64,000 nucleotides of DNA from Cephalopachus bancanus (lineage: Eukaryota; Chordata; Mammalia; Primates; Tarsiidae): contig JAPVLO010000404.1 in assembly GCA_027257055.1 (NCBI GenBank), positions 186,001 through 250,000 of the forward strand, in the 5' to 3' direction. How positions within the stretch are numbered: position 1 is the first letter of the stretch; every line of letters begins with the position of its first letter. The notes beneath the pieces were generated by a model that saw nothing but the letters and a program-made list of their open reading frames with translations, did not search any database and had not been told where the DNA came from. The translations under genes were made by a program, and so were the position numbers. Positions 11,863 to 24,179 of this stretch are shown here, piece after piece.

Positions 11863-12487
11863 TTGGTCTATTGTGGTTTTAAACTTAGTTCTAAGATGGC
11901 CTTTACTCCAGGATGTGGTCCTCATTCCAGTGTGAATGTGGCCTTTCTGACACAAGCATGCAGAATATTCAACTGACTGCTTGCAGTACTCAGCAGGCTC
12001 CTTCCATTCTGGCTTGGCTAGAGCTCCAGTAGATCCCAGCATATACAGTGTCTGCTGGGGCGGGCTGCTGCTGTTCTCAACTCTGAATCAGGCCATCTGC
12101 CCTGGGCCCTGTGAGGCCTCACTCTCTGTATTCACAGCTCAGACCCCAGCCAAGGAATCCGGGTGAATTTCCATGCAGATTTCTGCCCTGCATCCATGCC
12201 CCCACCTCCATTCACTGTGCCTCTCCCGTTTTATGTTTTTGTATCACCCCTCACATACCAGCTTCTTAGCAGTTTTTGTGTTTTTGATCCCTGCCTCCCC
12301 AGCTCAGCAAAACCATTATTCTGCTTGGGCTCTCGAGCGTTTTATGGTAGGGGGAAAGTCCAGGCAAAAAGCTGGAGCAACAGTGGGCCTCCCCTTTTGG
12401 GTTTCCCTTCTTTCAAAGATCCCGGTCCTTTTTGGCCTGTTGTTTAAAGCCTGGAAACAGATGTTTCGTATACCGTACCCAGTTTTT

Positions 12488-12775
12488 CTTTTTTTCTTTT
12501 GAGTTGGAGTCTTACTCTGTCACCCAGACTGGAGTGCAGTGGTCGCTCCTGCCACCCAGCCTCGACCTGCTGGGCTCAGGCCATCCTTCCACCTCAGCCT
12601 TCCAAGTAGCTGGAACTACAGGCGTGCGCTACCACGCCTGGCTCATTTTTTGATTTATTGTAGAGATGAGGTCTCGCCAAGTTGCCCAGGCGGGTCTCAA
12701 ACCCGCGGGCTCAGGCAATCCACTCACCTCGGCCTCCCAAAGCATGGGATTACAGGCTGAACCACCGTGCCCGGC
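12488..12775 (-). mobile_element. Alu, full length, antisense, with 15-bp target duplication
   Basis: A complete dimer running from the T-rich tail to ACCACCGTGCCCGG. It is bounded by direct repeats CCGTACCCAGTTTTT at 12473-12487 and 12776-12790, a clean L1-mediated insertion footprint. Confidence 0.92.
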
Positions 12776-13440
12776 CCGTACCCAGTTTTTCACAAGATGT
12801 CAGGTCCAATACCATTTATTCCACCATGGTCAGAAGTAGAAATCAGGAATAGGCATTTTGAGTAAGGACCCCGATCACACTGAAGCTGATGGTTGATAGA
12901 TCCCATGTAAGAACTTCTGATACAAACTGTTTGAAGTAGATAGAAAGTGTTCTGAGTAGCCCTTGCTTAGTAAGGGATGGTCAGGGGATCTCTCTTTCCA
13001 AGAAGTCTAGATGTTTTATATTTAGCAAAGAGTGAAGGACTCTTCTGGAATGCTTCTTGGTGTGAGGTCCGTTTGAGCATGGTGTTTGTGTGTATTTGTT
13101 ACCATGCTGAGTTATACTCTGTTTTCACCATCTTGTGTACCGACAATGCACAGATAGAAAAGTCCATCACAGCAGAATCAGTGATCAAATATACTACTAG
13201 AATTAATCACATGGATGTGTGTACATGCACATATATGTCAGAAGTTATAAAATGTTTACATTTTAGTTATGCAGAGTTTAGGTCAATAAAGTGATTTCTT
13301 TTGAAAGAGTTAATCATACCAATGGTTTGGGGAGATCATTTTATCTTTCTATTGTGTCCATTTTAGCCATAGGGATACATTTCTAATGCTTCATTGAGAA
13401 TTTTTTGGGGGGAAGGGGAGTCTGAGGTTTATTTTATTTA

Positions 13441-13730
13441 TTTATTTATTTAATTATTTGAGTTGGAGTCTCACTCTGTCGCCCAGACTGGAGTGCAGTG
13501 GCTGCTACTGGCCACCGCAGCCTTGACCTGCTGGGCTCCGGCAATCCTTCCACCTCAGCCTTCCAAGTAGCCGGAATTACAGGCATGCGCTACCACACCC
13601 GGCTGATTTTTTGATTTATTGTAGAGATGAGGTCTCGCTGCCCAGGCGGGTCTCGAACCCGCGGGCTCAGGCAGTCTACTCACCCGCCTCCCAAAGGTGC
13701 GGGATTACAGGCTGAGCCACCGAGCCTGGT
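13441..13730 (-). mobile_element. Alu, full length, antisense, young subfamily
   Basis: The tail is a (TTTA)n run. Direct repeats GGTTTATTTTATTT flank it at 13427-13440 and 13731-13744. It shows the GAGGTCTCGCTGCCCAGG junction, lacking the six bases (CAAGTT or similar) found before GCCCAGG in most other copies, as does the copy at 62650. Confidence 0.9.
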
Positions 13731-13740
13731 GGTTTATTTT

Positions 13741-14545
13741 ATTTTATTTTTTCCTTTTTTATTTTAAAGATGTGGAGTACACTTCAGGGTTAGGTGTACA
13801 ATGTTCATTTTGCAGGTACCCTTGTTGATGAGGTGTGCCCCGCCTTCCCTAGGCAGACTCCCACTACTGCCAATCCAGCCTTCCTCCCCAACCCCCCCGC
13901 CCTGGCAGTTTCCCGCTACTGCCAATCATTCTCTTATAGTATTATGATAGTTGTTCAAGGTTTGCTTATGAGCGAGAACATGTGATACTTGGTTCTTTGT
14001 TTCTGTGAAAGATCAGTCAGTATTATAGATTCTAAGTCCATTCAGGTTACTGTGAAGTTCATGATTTTGTTCTTCTTTATGGCTGCGTAGTATTCCATCA
14101 TGTATATGGCCACATTTTTAAAACCCAGTCCTCTTTTAATGGGCAGCACGGTTGGTTCCATGTTCTTGCTACTGTGAACAATGCTGCGATAAACATACAT
14201 GTGCAGGTATCTTATTTATAGAGTGATTTGTGTTCTTCTGAGTATATTCCCAGTAAGGGTGTTGTGCTGTCATATGGAAGGTCGATTTTTAGATCTTTTA
14301 GGAATCATCACACTATTTTCCATAGAGATTGTACTAATTTACACTCCCACCAACAATGTAGAAGTGTTCCCTAATTCACACTCCCACCAACAACGTAGAA
14401 GTGTTCCCTTTTTGCCACATCCTCTCCAGCGACTGTTGTTTTTAGAGTTATTGATGATAGCCATCCTGATTGGCATTAGGTAGTATCTCAGTGTAGTTTT
14501 TATTTGCATTTCTTTGATGACGAGTGAGGCTGAGCATAGGTTGCT
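13741..14545 (-). mobile_element. LINE-1 3' end, 5'-truncated (L1 copy a)
   Basis: From a T-rich tail, AAAGATGTGGAGTACACTTC marks the L1 3' terminus. ORF2/3' UTR complement follows (TATGGCTGCGTAGTATTCC, CAATGCTGCGATAAACATAC, TTTCCATAGAGATTGTACT). The same 3' end recurs at 14727, 19940, 45284 and 47605. No intact ORF. A 31-base segment is locally duplicated at about 14341-14408. Confidence 0.85.
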
Positions 14546-14699
14546 TCTGTCATGGTCCAAGGAGGGCTTTTACCTCTCTGGCTGTGTACACCTGACTGCG
14601 CTGATGAACAGAAAAAAAGTATGAGTCTTGATATTAGACAGACGTTTGTCTATATCCTGAGTAACTCTGGGTGAATGAATTGGCTTTTTATTTATTATT

Positions 14700-14840
14700 T
14701 TCATTATTTTTTAATTAAAATTTTTTTTAAATTTTAAAGATGTGGGGTACAATTCAGCGTTAGGCATACAAATGTTCATGATGCAGGTACCCTTGTGGAT
14801 GAGGTGTGCCCTCCTGCCCTGGCAGTTTCCCACTACTGCC
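14700..14840 (-). mobile_element. LINE-1 3' end, severely truncated (L1 copy b)
   Basis: Poly-T then AAAGATGTGGGGTACAATTC, running only to CCCACTACTGCC. Direct repeats ATGAATTGG at 14675 and 14841 bracket it. Only about 120 bases of 3' UTR were inserted. Confidence 0.85.
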
Positions 14841-15004
14841 ATGAATTGGTCTTTTGGAGACACAGTTTCCTTACCTGAAAAATAAGAACAAAAATATCTT
14901 TCAGTTTTATTGTGTGGGCTACCTTATGTTCCTAGCATAGTAGCCAGCATGTAGAAAGGTCACTTCAGCATGTGTGTAGCATGTGCGTGTGTTGTGTGTA
15001 GCAC

Positions 15005-15006
<2 letters not shown>

Positions 15007-15038
<32 letters not shown>
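15007..15038 (+). repeat. (TG)n microsatellite
   Basis: Sixteen TG units following a TGTGTGTAGCA-rich flank. Confidence 0.97.
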
Positions 15039-15040
<2 letters not shown>

Positions 15041-15851
15041 TATGCATGCATGAGTATCTATATATCCTGATGTTGTCTATAACAAGCAATATCTGTCCAC
15101 AGCAGTCTGCTGCTCTTCTGGAAAGCAGCAATTTAATCTTTCTCTAAGAAGTTGGCTTGCAGTTGGCAATTCCAGAGTTTCTGTCTAGGAGCTGAGGGAG
15201 GGTTGCTAGAAGGGGAGGAGCTTGAGAAAGTCTTCCTAGAGCTACTTCGCATGACAAGCATGTTGGTTTCTCAGATTCTACTTGTATATGGGAAGTTAGT
15301 AGAAAAGACTGATGGCGTTCGCTACCCTGTTGGTGCTTATCTTGCCTCCCTGGACCCCTCCAAATGGAACTGAAATGCTGAAAAGATTTTTGCCTTATTT
15401 TTTTCTTTGCAGTTTTCTTTAAGCAGGCCATTAGGCCTCTGCTATCTCTGTTCTCCATCATGAACAGGGTCAGATAACAGTGAGGACATTTTCTCTGTTC
15501 CAGGCAACAAGGCTAGTAAATGGGAGGGAAATGTCATCGTCATTTTTTAAAATGTTTTTTGCCATTTAAGCCCTGATCTTTTGGTTAGAGGGAAAAGAAG
15601 CAATGGCTGGCCTCTCACTTCCTGAAGTGGAGAGTCCTTGCGGGGGGCAGTGCCTCCCTTTCAATTTCTTCAGATTTCGATTGGGGGTTCTGATCTCATT
15701 AAACAGATTTGATTATTATTTCATAATGTTGAACCTCTTTGTTTTATCCAAGTACTGGAGAGTAAAGATTTCTTCTACAGACCCCTTTTCCCTGGCACAC
15801 CATGCTTACTGTATTTGTTGAATTAAATTAAGCAATATTCATGTACTGTTT

Positions 15852-15987
15852 GTTTGTTTGGATTTATTGTAGAGATGAGGTCTCGCCAAGTTGCCCAGGC
15901 TAGTCTCGAACCTGTGGGCTCAGGCAATCCTCTCACCTCGGCCTCCCAAAGTGCTGGGATTATAGATGTGACTCACTATACCTGGCC
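15852..15987 (-). mobile_element. Free Alu left monomer, antisense, with target duplication
   Basis: After a (GTTT)n tail it reads GATTTATTGTAGAGATGAGG through the left-monomer complement to CACTATACCTGGCC. Direct repeats TCATGTACTGTTT at 15839-15851 and 15988-16000 show that the monomer was inserted as a unit, not left by deletion. Confidence 0.88.
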
Positions 15988-16423
15988 TCATGTACTGTTT
16001 TATATGGGAATGTATGGGGTTGATCTCCTTGATCTTTGAAGGAACCAAATGTGTAACCTTCACTTGGCTGGAATACCCCATCACCAATAGCCTGTTAGTG
16101 GACCCTGTGCTTTTCCTTTATTAGACACAAAGTCAATCTTGTTTTCATTGTGGACTTCACTTTGACTGCATTTCTCATTTTTTCTATTCTCGTCACTCTT
16201 TTTTTTCGAGTTGTTGAGCCTTTCTGGAAAGAGGAACTAGTATTGATTTCTTCATTAGCTCCTCTTCTCTCTCTGAAGATAAAAGCTTTTCCCCAGTCTT
16301 CTCATCAAATATTAGTCTTCTGTGCAATAAGGCTCTTGTTGAGTTTCATGAAATCCCCATCTCTTAAGCAGGCGTGCTCGGTGTTTGCTGAAATATACAA
16401 TGCTGTAATTAGAAATTCAGCCT

Positions 16424-16719
16424 GGTACAGTGGCTCACGCCTGTAATCCCAGAACTTTGGGAGGCCGAGGTCGGAAGATTGCTTGAGGTCAGGAGTGGGA
16501 GACCAGCCTGGGCAACATAGCAAGACCTCATCTCTACACAAAAATAAAACATTTAATGGGATGTGGTGGCACATGCCTGTAATTCCAACTACTTGGAAAG
16601 CTGAGGCTGAAGGATCGCCTGAGCCCAGAAAGTTGAGGCTGCGGTGAGCCACGATCATGCTACTGTACTCCAGCCTGAGTGACAGGGTGAGACTCTGGCT
16701 CAAAAAAAAAAAAAAAAAA
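16424..16719 (+). mobile_element. Alu, sense
   Basis: Both monomers from CCTGGTACAGTGGCTCACGC to an A tail at 16702-16718. A 164-codon reverse frame crossing it is Alu-derived. Confidence 0.88.
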
Positions 16720-17497
16720 TCAGAGAAGCGTGAGGTAACAGTGAAAACATCTGGTCGTGTTTGCTGTCTTTGGTTAGGCAAAGACCAGGTAGCTGCCAAA
16801 GTTGGTGTGTTTGGTCTTCCTAGCCATTCCTGCCATCTTCTCTCTGATTATGGCATTCTACAGCAGTTTAGTTTGACATCTGCTTATTGAGTGCCTACTG
16901 TGTGCCAGGTACTGTACGATGACCGTAAGGGGCTGTGGAAAAGTTGTTACTGAAATCTCAGAGTGGAGGGGAGACAGGCCCATCCACAAGTCATCCTCAT
17001 CCAAGCACACCACTGGGTCCTGGGATAAAGGTGCAGAGGGAGGTGGAGAATGGAGGTGTGAGAGAGAGCCCGTCTTGAAAGAGGCAGGATGGGGAGGTGA
17101 ACGAGAGCAGCCAAACCTTGGTCCACCTCATTCTGCCACCACCCTGACTAAACTTCCCCAGAGCCTCAGTTTCACCCGTGGGACTCCCGCCTGCCGCTGT
17201 GCTCAGGGTAAGGGCCCAAGTGGGTTGCTTGGGAACGCTTATCAGAGTGCCAAGCCTAGAATACGCGTTTAGTAGATGGCCTTTCTGCAATAATGAGTGT
17301 GTCAAAGAATTTTAGGATGAGAGGGGACATAGGAATGTGACTAGTTCACTCTCCTCTTTGCATACTCTTTGAGACCCTGGGTTTGAGATACTCCCATGGT
17401 TGCACAGCTTGGGAAGGAGCTGGGACTTCATAGTCCAGTACTCTTCCCATCAGAGTCCTGGAATGTGAGTACAGAAGTCGCATGTACTGGTTGTTTG

Positions 17498-17796
17498 CTT
17501 TTTTTTTTTTTTTTGAGTTAGAGTCTTGCTCTGTTGCCCAGACAGGGGTGCAGTGGCACTCTCCTGGCCACCGCAACCTCAACCTGCTGACCTCCGGCGA
17601 TCCTTCAGCCTCAGCCTTCCAAGTAGCTGGAACTACAGGCGTGCGCTACCACGCCGGGCTAATTTTTAATTTATTTATTGTAGAGACGAGGTCTCGCCAA
17701 GTTGCCCGGGTGAGTCTTGAACCCACGGGCTCAGGCAATCCACTTGCCTCAGCCTCCCAAAATGCTGGGACTACAGGCTGAGCCACCAAGCCCGGC
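17498..17796 (-). mobile_element. Alu, full length, antisense
   Basis: T tail then GAGTTAGAGTCTTGCTCTG, complete to CCAAGCCCGGC. Imperfect direct repeats (ATGTACTGGTT and ATGTACTAGTT) flank it. Confidence 0.88.
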
Positions 17797-18037
17797 TATA
17801 TGTACTAGTTTTATTGTGTCAGTAGTGATAATACAATGTTTAATTACTGGCGTGCTGGCACAACTACTATAGAAATGAATATATACAAATCTGTAAACTA
17901 TAGTCTCCTTTTATTCTGTGAATAAATGCCCATGTAGCTTATCACTGTTTACCAGGTCATATGACTTACAACACAGACTATTTATCACCCTAATTTCCCG
18001 ATTTTTTTTGTTGATTATTGGATATTCTCAGGAGCGG

Positions 18038-18335
18038 TTTTTTTTTTTGAGTCAGAATCTCACTCTTTTGCTCAGGCTGGAGTGCAGTGCCATGATCATG
18101 GCTCATTGCAGCCTCAGCTTCCTGGGCTCAGGTGATCCTTCCACCTCAGCATTCCAAGTAGCTGGGACTACAGGCACATGCCACCACACCCCCTGGCCAA
18201 TTTTTAAAATTTTTTTGTAGAGATGAGTTCTCATTATGTTGCTCAGATGGGTCTCAAAGTCCTGGACTCAATCAGTCTTCCTGCCTCTGCCTCCCAAAGT
18301 GCTGAGTTTACAGATGTGAGCCACCACACCCAGTC
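18038..18335 (-). mobile_element. Alu, antisense, older
   Basis: T tail, GAGTCAGAATCTCACTCTTT, both monomers, ending CCACCACACCCAGTC. More diverged and closer to the generic primate Alu than neighbouring copies. Confidence 0.85.
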
Positions 18336-18493
18336 ACAAGAGTGTTTTTGTTATTCACTAAGTGATCTTTATTTCTTAGCCATGGTTTGACACAGAGGGT
18401 AGCAGCAGACCCTTTCAGCAACTTCTTCATGAAACTGAACATCCTGAGGACCCTGGCATCTTATTGCAATCCGAGGAGGGCTGGGCATGCTTT

Positions 18494-18614
18494 TGTTTTT
18501 TTTTGAGTTGGAGTCTCCCTCAGTCACCCAGGCTGGAGTGCAGTGGCAGGCTCACGGCCACCACAGCCTCGACCTGCTGGGCTTAGGTGAGCCCTCTGCC
18601 TCAGCCTTCCAAAT
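18494..18614 (-). mobile_element. 5'-truncated Alu (right monomer only), antisense
   Basis: T tail, GAGTTGGAGTCTCCCTCAGT, running only to CCTCAGCCTTCCAAAT. Direct repeats TGGGCATGCTTT at 18482-18493 and 18615-18626 show that it inserted already truncated. Confidence 0.88.
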
Positions 18615-19267
18615 TGGGCATGCTTTCGATTCGTACAAGTCGTGATGCTCTTGAATGCCAGAATTCCCACGTGGTCTGAACCCAGTAAGCCTACCTCATT
18701 GCTGCTCCTGCTCTGTGGCCTCTGCCTGCCAGTGCCGAGCTCTTCTGGAACTGCTCATGGATGCTACACGTGCCCCCTCTTCTGCCCTCTTGGTTTGTTG
18801 AGCAACCGCCAGACCTTTCTGTGTCCAGGGCCACTGCTGCACAATGTCATCACATGACTTGTAGTCTTAATAGCTCAGAGGCGTGCCAACTAGTACAAGA
18901 AAGATTGCAATATCCAAAGCCCAGGGTCACTGAGTCTGTGTGAACCTGAGTGTTAGTCCTGCAAATAGTTCCTGTAGGTCCCCTCACCAGTCACCAAGTC
19001 ACATCAGAACAGGAGGTGGAAGCCTCGGGGCTCTAAAGAGGTTCACTCACCTCTGTCAAACATTTGTTCTTCTCAACTACCAAAAGCGAAGTGTTTCCAC
19101 CTGCTGCAGCCAGAAGCACCAAGAAGAGATCCCACCCTTGCCACCCGTGTCTCCAGTCTGGCTTCGTCAACCCTGAAACTCAGCAGTGTGGCCTTTTGCG
19201 CTGTCTGCCTAACATTGCTGGAGGCAGCATTTTTCATGGCTTTGTCCCTCCCATCCTGTGGGGACCC

Positions 19268-19566
19268 AATTTTTTTTTTTTTTTTTTGAGTTGCTGTCTC
19301 ACTTTGTTGCCCAGGCTGGAGGGCAGTGGGATGCTCACGGCCACAGCAGCCTCGACCTGCTGGGCTCCGGTGATCCTTCCGCCTCAGCCTTCCAAGTAGC
19401 TGGGACTACAGGCATGCGCCACCATGCCCGGCTAATTTTTTTTTAATTGTAGAGATGAGGTCTCACTAAGTTGCCCAGGCTGGTCTTGAACCCGTGGGCT
19501 GAGGCATTTTTCTCACCTCAGCCTCCCAAAGTGCTGGGATTATAGGTGTGAGGCACTGTGCCCGGC
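19268..19566 (-). mobile_element. Alu, full length, antisense
   Basis: T tail of about 19, GAGTTGCTGTCTCACTTTG, complete to GGCACTGTGCCCGGC. Imperfect flanking repeats ACCCAATTT and ACCCAAATT. Confidence 0.88.
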
Positions 19567-19926
19567 TCAGGTACCCAAATTCAACACGGGTGCTTTGTCC
19601 AATGCCTAACCTCTTGTTTGGCATAGGGAGTATTGATTTTTTAAAAGTTTTTCTCTGAAATTATAATTTCTAGTTGGATTCTCAGCCATTTTTGGTAGGC
19701 AATCTGTGAACTTATCTATTATGAGAGCTGAATTTCAAAGAACGTAAATAAAAATCCCCGATCATTTTAGAAGTTCTTCCTATGTAAAAATTACCTTGTC
19801 ACACAGGGTCTCATTTAATTCTGTTGATGCTGTGAGACACAGAAAAGTTGTTGTTCTTAATCAGTTTTTGTTTCTGGGGATGGGGAGAAGCCTGGAGGAG
19901 CAAAATGTCATGCTCAAGGTCACATG

Positions 19927-20416
19927 GCTTTTTTAAAAAAAAATTTTGTTATAAAGATTTAGGGTTAGGTATATAAACACTGATCATGCAGGTACCCTTG
20001 TTGATGAGGTGTGCTCCTCCCTCCCCTGGCAATTTCCCTCAACTGCCAATCCCACCCCCTCTCTCCTGACAGTTTCCCACTACTGCCAATTGCTTTCTTA
20101 TAGCATTATAATTGTTCAAGGTCCGTTTGTGAGTGAGAACATATGGAACTCTGTTCTTTATTTCTGTGATAGATCACAGAGTATGATCGACTCCAAATCC
20201 ATCCAAGTTGCTGCAAAGTCCATATATTGGTCCTTCTTTATGGCTATGTAATAGTCCATTGTGTATATGTACCACATTTTAAAAAATCCAGTCCAGCTTC
20301 GATGGGCAACACGGTTGGTTCCATGTTTTTGCTCTTGTGAATAGAGCTGCAACAAACATACGTGTGCAGGTATCTTTTCTGTAGAATGATTTGAGTTCCT
20401 CCGGGTTTATTCCCAG
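19927..20416 (-). mobile_element. LINE-1 3' end, 5'-truncated (L1 copy c)
   Basis: Tail of T then A-rich DNA, the shared 3' UTR (AGGGTTAGGTATATAAACAC, CAGGTACCCTTGTTGATGAG) and ORF2 3' complement. Flanks AGGTCACATGGCTTTTT and AGGTCACACAGTTTTT look like a diverged target duplication. Confidence 0.82.
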
Positions 20417-21529
20417 GTCACACAGTTTTTAAGCTGAAAACGCAAGCCTCACATCTAAGACTGTTCTTCTTAAAGCCCATCTTCTTTCTCCAGTGCTTGC
20501 CTGAAGCAGGATGGGTGGGGAATAGTGTTCAAGCAGGATTTGATTCTGGAGCCAAGGCAATGGGCCTTTCATTGGTAGATCTCGTTGTTACCCCCATATG
20601 ATCCATTTCTTTAACTGCTGAGAAGTCAAGAGCTTAAACGAGGATGCTGAAGTCTTTCATGGTAGTGAAATTGGTTCCTTGCTCTTTGCCAAGCCTTTGT
20701 GGAGAAGGAATGGCGTTTCCCCAGGGCAGGGTCTGACAGTGCATCTCTGCAGAGCTTGCTTTGATTTCAGGGATTTCTATCCTGCAGTCGTCAGCTTTGT
20801 GGAAGCCAAGACTAGACATTTTTAACGTCATGACACGTAAATAACCACAGACGAGAATGCCCACTGGTGAACAGAAACGCGAATATGACAAGATCCTGAT
20901 GTCAAAGTTCAGCTTATCAGTTCTCTCTCCTGAACACAATGGGATAACAACTCGCAGTTACTAGAACTGGACAACAAAGACTTTCTGGAGAGAGAGAAGG
21001 TGATGTTCTGTGGAAGTATCTCAGAGGACCCACTGAGGAAGGTCGATATTGTTGCCAAGAGACCTCTGCCATCTCCTCCCTGTCCTTGACAAACGAGCTC
21101 ATCTGGAGTATGGATGCCAGAGCTGAGACAGTTGCGACCACTGAAGCAGGATCTCAGGTCTTACAAGGAGTCAGGTGCTCCTGGCAAGCCCCTCGCCTGC
21201 TTGGGACTAGGGAGCCACACAGGCCACTGGAGAGCTCGTGGGCAGCCCACCTTCCCAGGCCGGGGTGAGATCCTGGTGTGACTGTGAGCTACGATGACTC
21301 AGGCATAGAGCAGGGAGCTCTCCACAGCTGCTGAGGAAGACCACGTTGAACTTTGATCGCGTGGCGCTTGGCTGCCGTCTTTATTTTTTGTGACATTTTA
21401 AATTGTAAAGCAAATGAATGTAAATTGCAGAAGATTTAAAAGATCCAATCATACAAACAAAAACCACTTATCATTCTCCCAGATACAATTAGACATAATT
21501 ACCGTAACTATTTTGAAATGCCATGAATA

Positions 21530-21740
21530 GAAACCTGGACTCAGGAGCAGCCTGCTTGGGACACATCCTGGCCTGCTCGCTGAGGTACCTTGGGCAAATG
21601 ACTGGTGTGTCCTTGCTTTGGTTTCCTCTTGTGCAAAGTGAAGATAGCAATTGTATTGCCCTCACGGGATGGTTGTGAAGATAGACCATGTTACTACATA
21701 CAAAAAGTTAAATCAGTGGCCTAGTATAGGGTAGGCATTC
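21530..21740 (+). repeat. MIR SINE
   Basis: AGAAACCTGGACTCAGGAGC, GGGCAAATGACTGG and the tail with GGTAGGCATTCATTAAG match MIR layout. Confidence 0.65.
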
Positions 21741-21834
21741 ATTAAGTTTGAGTATTTATTATTTTATGTTGATTATGTCTTCTGAATTCTTTCTCTAAAC
21801 TCAAATATTTTTCTTCTATGAAAATAACATGGTG

Positions 21835-22122
21835 GCCGGGCTCAGTGGCTCAGCCTGTAATCTCAGCACTTTGGGAGAATGAGGCGAGTGGATTGCCTGA
21901 GCCCGTGGGTTTGAGACTAGCTCAGGCACCTTGGTGAGACCTCGTCTCTACAATTAACCAAAAATTAGCCGGACGTGGAGGCATGCACCTGTCGTTCTGG
22001 CTACTTGGAAGGCTGAGGCGGAAGGATCGTTGGAGCCCAGCAGGTGGACGCTGGGGTGGCTGTGAGCGTGCCACTGCACTCCAACCTGGGCGACAGAGTG
22101 AGACTCCAACTCAAAAAAAAGA
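21835..22122 (+). mobile_element. Alu, sense, lineage-specific subfamily
   Basis: Begins GGCCGGGCTCAGTGGCTCAG and carries CTCTACAATTAACCAAAAAT and GACTCCAACTC before the A tail. This copy shows the non-anthropoid Alu head most clearly in sense orientation. Confidence 0.9.
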
Positions 22123-23694
22123 AAGAAGAGATTGTACTGTGTACAACTTTTGTCTTTGGTGGACTTAGGATTTCAAACAAGACATCAGGGAGCAAGAATC
22201 TGCTTGGAGCCTTGGAGGCAGAGACCTGGACCTTTCTTTTTTGGACAGCACTCTCATGCTTTCTCAGCTCTGATCTTCCCACTCCCACCTGCTTAGACCC
22301 TCAAGGACCCTTTAGTAAGACCAAAGAGTGTTTTTCCCATTGGTGTCATTTTTGCCAAGGTATTTAGAGAGTTGTCAGAAGTGACAAGCTCTGCATTTGT
22401 AAGAACACAAGTGTTGCCAACCATCTGGTGCTGGGGGTGGAAGGCTTGGTCTGTAGAGGGTCAGATAGCAAATCCTCTAGAATGTGTGTCACAACTACTT
22501 AACTGCCATCACGGAACAAAAGCAGCCATGGACAATATGTAAACAATGAGCGCTTTACTTCTAGACGTTGAAATCCAACCTTTATATTATTTTTTCATGC
22601 TGCAAAACATTATTTTTCTTTTGACTTATTAAAATCATTTAAACATGTGGAAGCCATTGTTATTTCACAGACGGTACAAGAACAGGCAGTGGACTGGATT
22701 GGCTGACTCCTGATCCCCTGTGGTGATTATTTTTCTCCTGCTCTCTGACTACACCATTTCTCTCTTTGTTGTGACATTTTTTGAAACCTCTCTGCCCTTT
22801 CTCTCAACTAGCTGAGGCCAAAATATCTTTTGCAGAATCTGAGCTTTTGGCACTGGGGTAGCTCGTCAGGGAAACCCAGAATGCCTGCCTAAAAGAAGCA
22901 TTAGGACAACATCAAATAACATCCTTCTTCTTTTGTGTGTGTCCTGGCTAGTTCATCATATAATTTGGGTATAGGAAGGTTACAGATGGGCTGGCAAGTA
23001 GCTCTGGTTTCTGTGGTATTCTAAGGCTCTAATGAGCAAACGATGCAGCCTGAGGGATGGTGAGAGCCCAATTTTGGACAATCAAGGATATTTATATCTA
23101 TTAATAGGTTGGTGCCTCAGACTTCTGTTCCACCACAAAATTGAGAGTTGAAAAGATGTCTGGATGATCAATTTAGTGTCATCTCTTAGAACAGTGATAT
23201 ATCAGGAGGGTGTTCAGGCTTGAGTGGTGATTTGGGATGGAAATGAGGGAATGATAACATTTTATGCTGCCTTATCCCCACTATACTTGAAATGAAACCA
23301 CAATACACATTTTTTACACAGGGTGCGTTTAAGGAGAAATGATGTGCCCTATTTCATAGGGAAACAGGACACAAGAGAATGCTTTCAGATTTGTGGCACT
23401 AGCCCTCCTCCGTGGAGCTGCCCCTGAAAGCTGTTTCTGCCATTTTATTCAGGGCTGTGAAGCAGTAGGGGTGCCAGAGGCTCGGCTGCCTACATAATGA
23501 GATTGGTTTGGCTGGTCTGACAGACGCAGTGATTTATGAGGGTGCTTGTGCAGGGACATTTGCCGCTGAGAGCAGCCAGATGAAAGGCATGCAGGGAGGC
23601 TGAGGAGAGCAGGGAATAGGAGGGAGGCAGTTGGGTACAGGCAGGCGAGGACCGTCTTGGTTACAGCAGTCGGGACCCAGAGCTGATGCAGGCT

Positions 23695-23855
23695 GAGGAA
23701 TAGTGAGGATGGCAGATGAGGATAGGCTTTGGGACCACATAGCTCTGGGTTTGCATCACTGCCTCTTCCGTTTGTTAGCTGAGGTCTTAGGCAAGTTACT
23801 GTCCTTCTTTGAACTTCCATTTCTTCATCTGTAAAGTGAAAATAATGCTCTCTCC
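23695..23855 (+). repeat. MIR SINE
   Basis: Contains CACATAGCTCTGGGTTTGCA, TTAGGCAAGTTACTGTCC and CATCTGTAAAGTGAAAATAA. Confidence 0.65.
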
Positions 23856-24179
23856 CTCTCTCCCACTGTATGGACCTATACTATCGTAAAGGTTCAAGCA
23901 GACTTCCTGTGGCCTGGGAGAGTTCAGTAAGTGAGAGACAGTATTAGTTTGTCCCTGTGTCCATTCATTTGTTGATTCACTAGCATTCATTATTCTCTGA
24001 AATTTCTGATAGAACTTCACTTTCAGATAGGTATCTGTTTGACTTAGATACCAATAGCTTCTGTGATCAGGATGGAAGAACATGAACGTCAACATGTATT
24101 TATACATCTGTGTATGAGCATCTAAATGGCATGCAGGGTTGTAGTAGGTTCCTGAAATATAACTTAAAGAGCAACTGCC

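Noticed and set aside
16305..16799. 164-codon reverse open frame
   Set aside because: Most of it is the complement of an Alu; the typical Alu-frame peptides appear. No gene.
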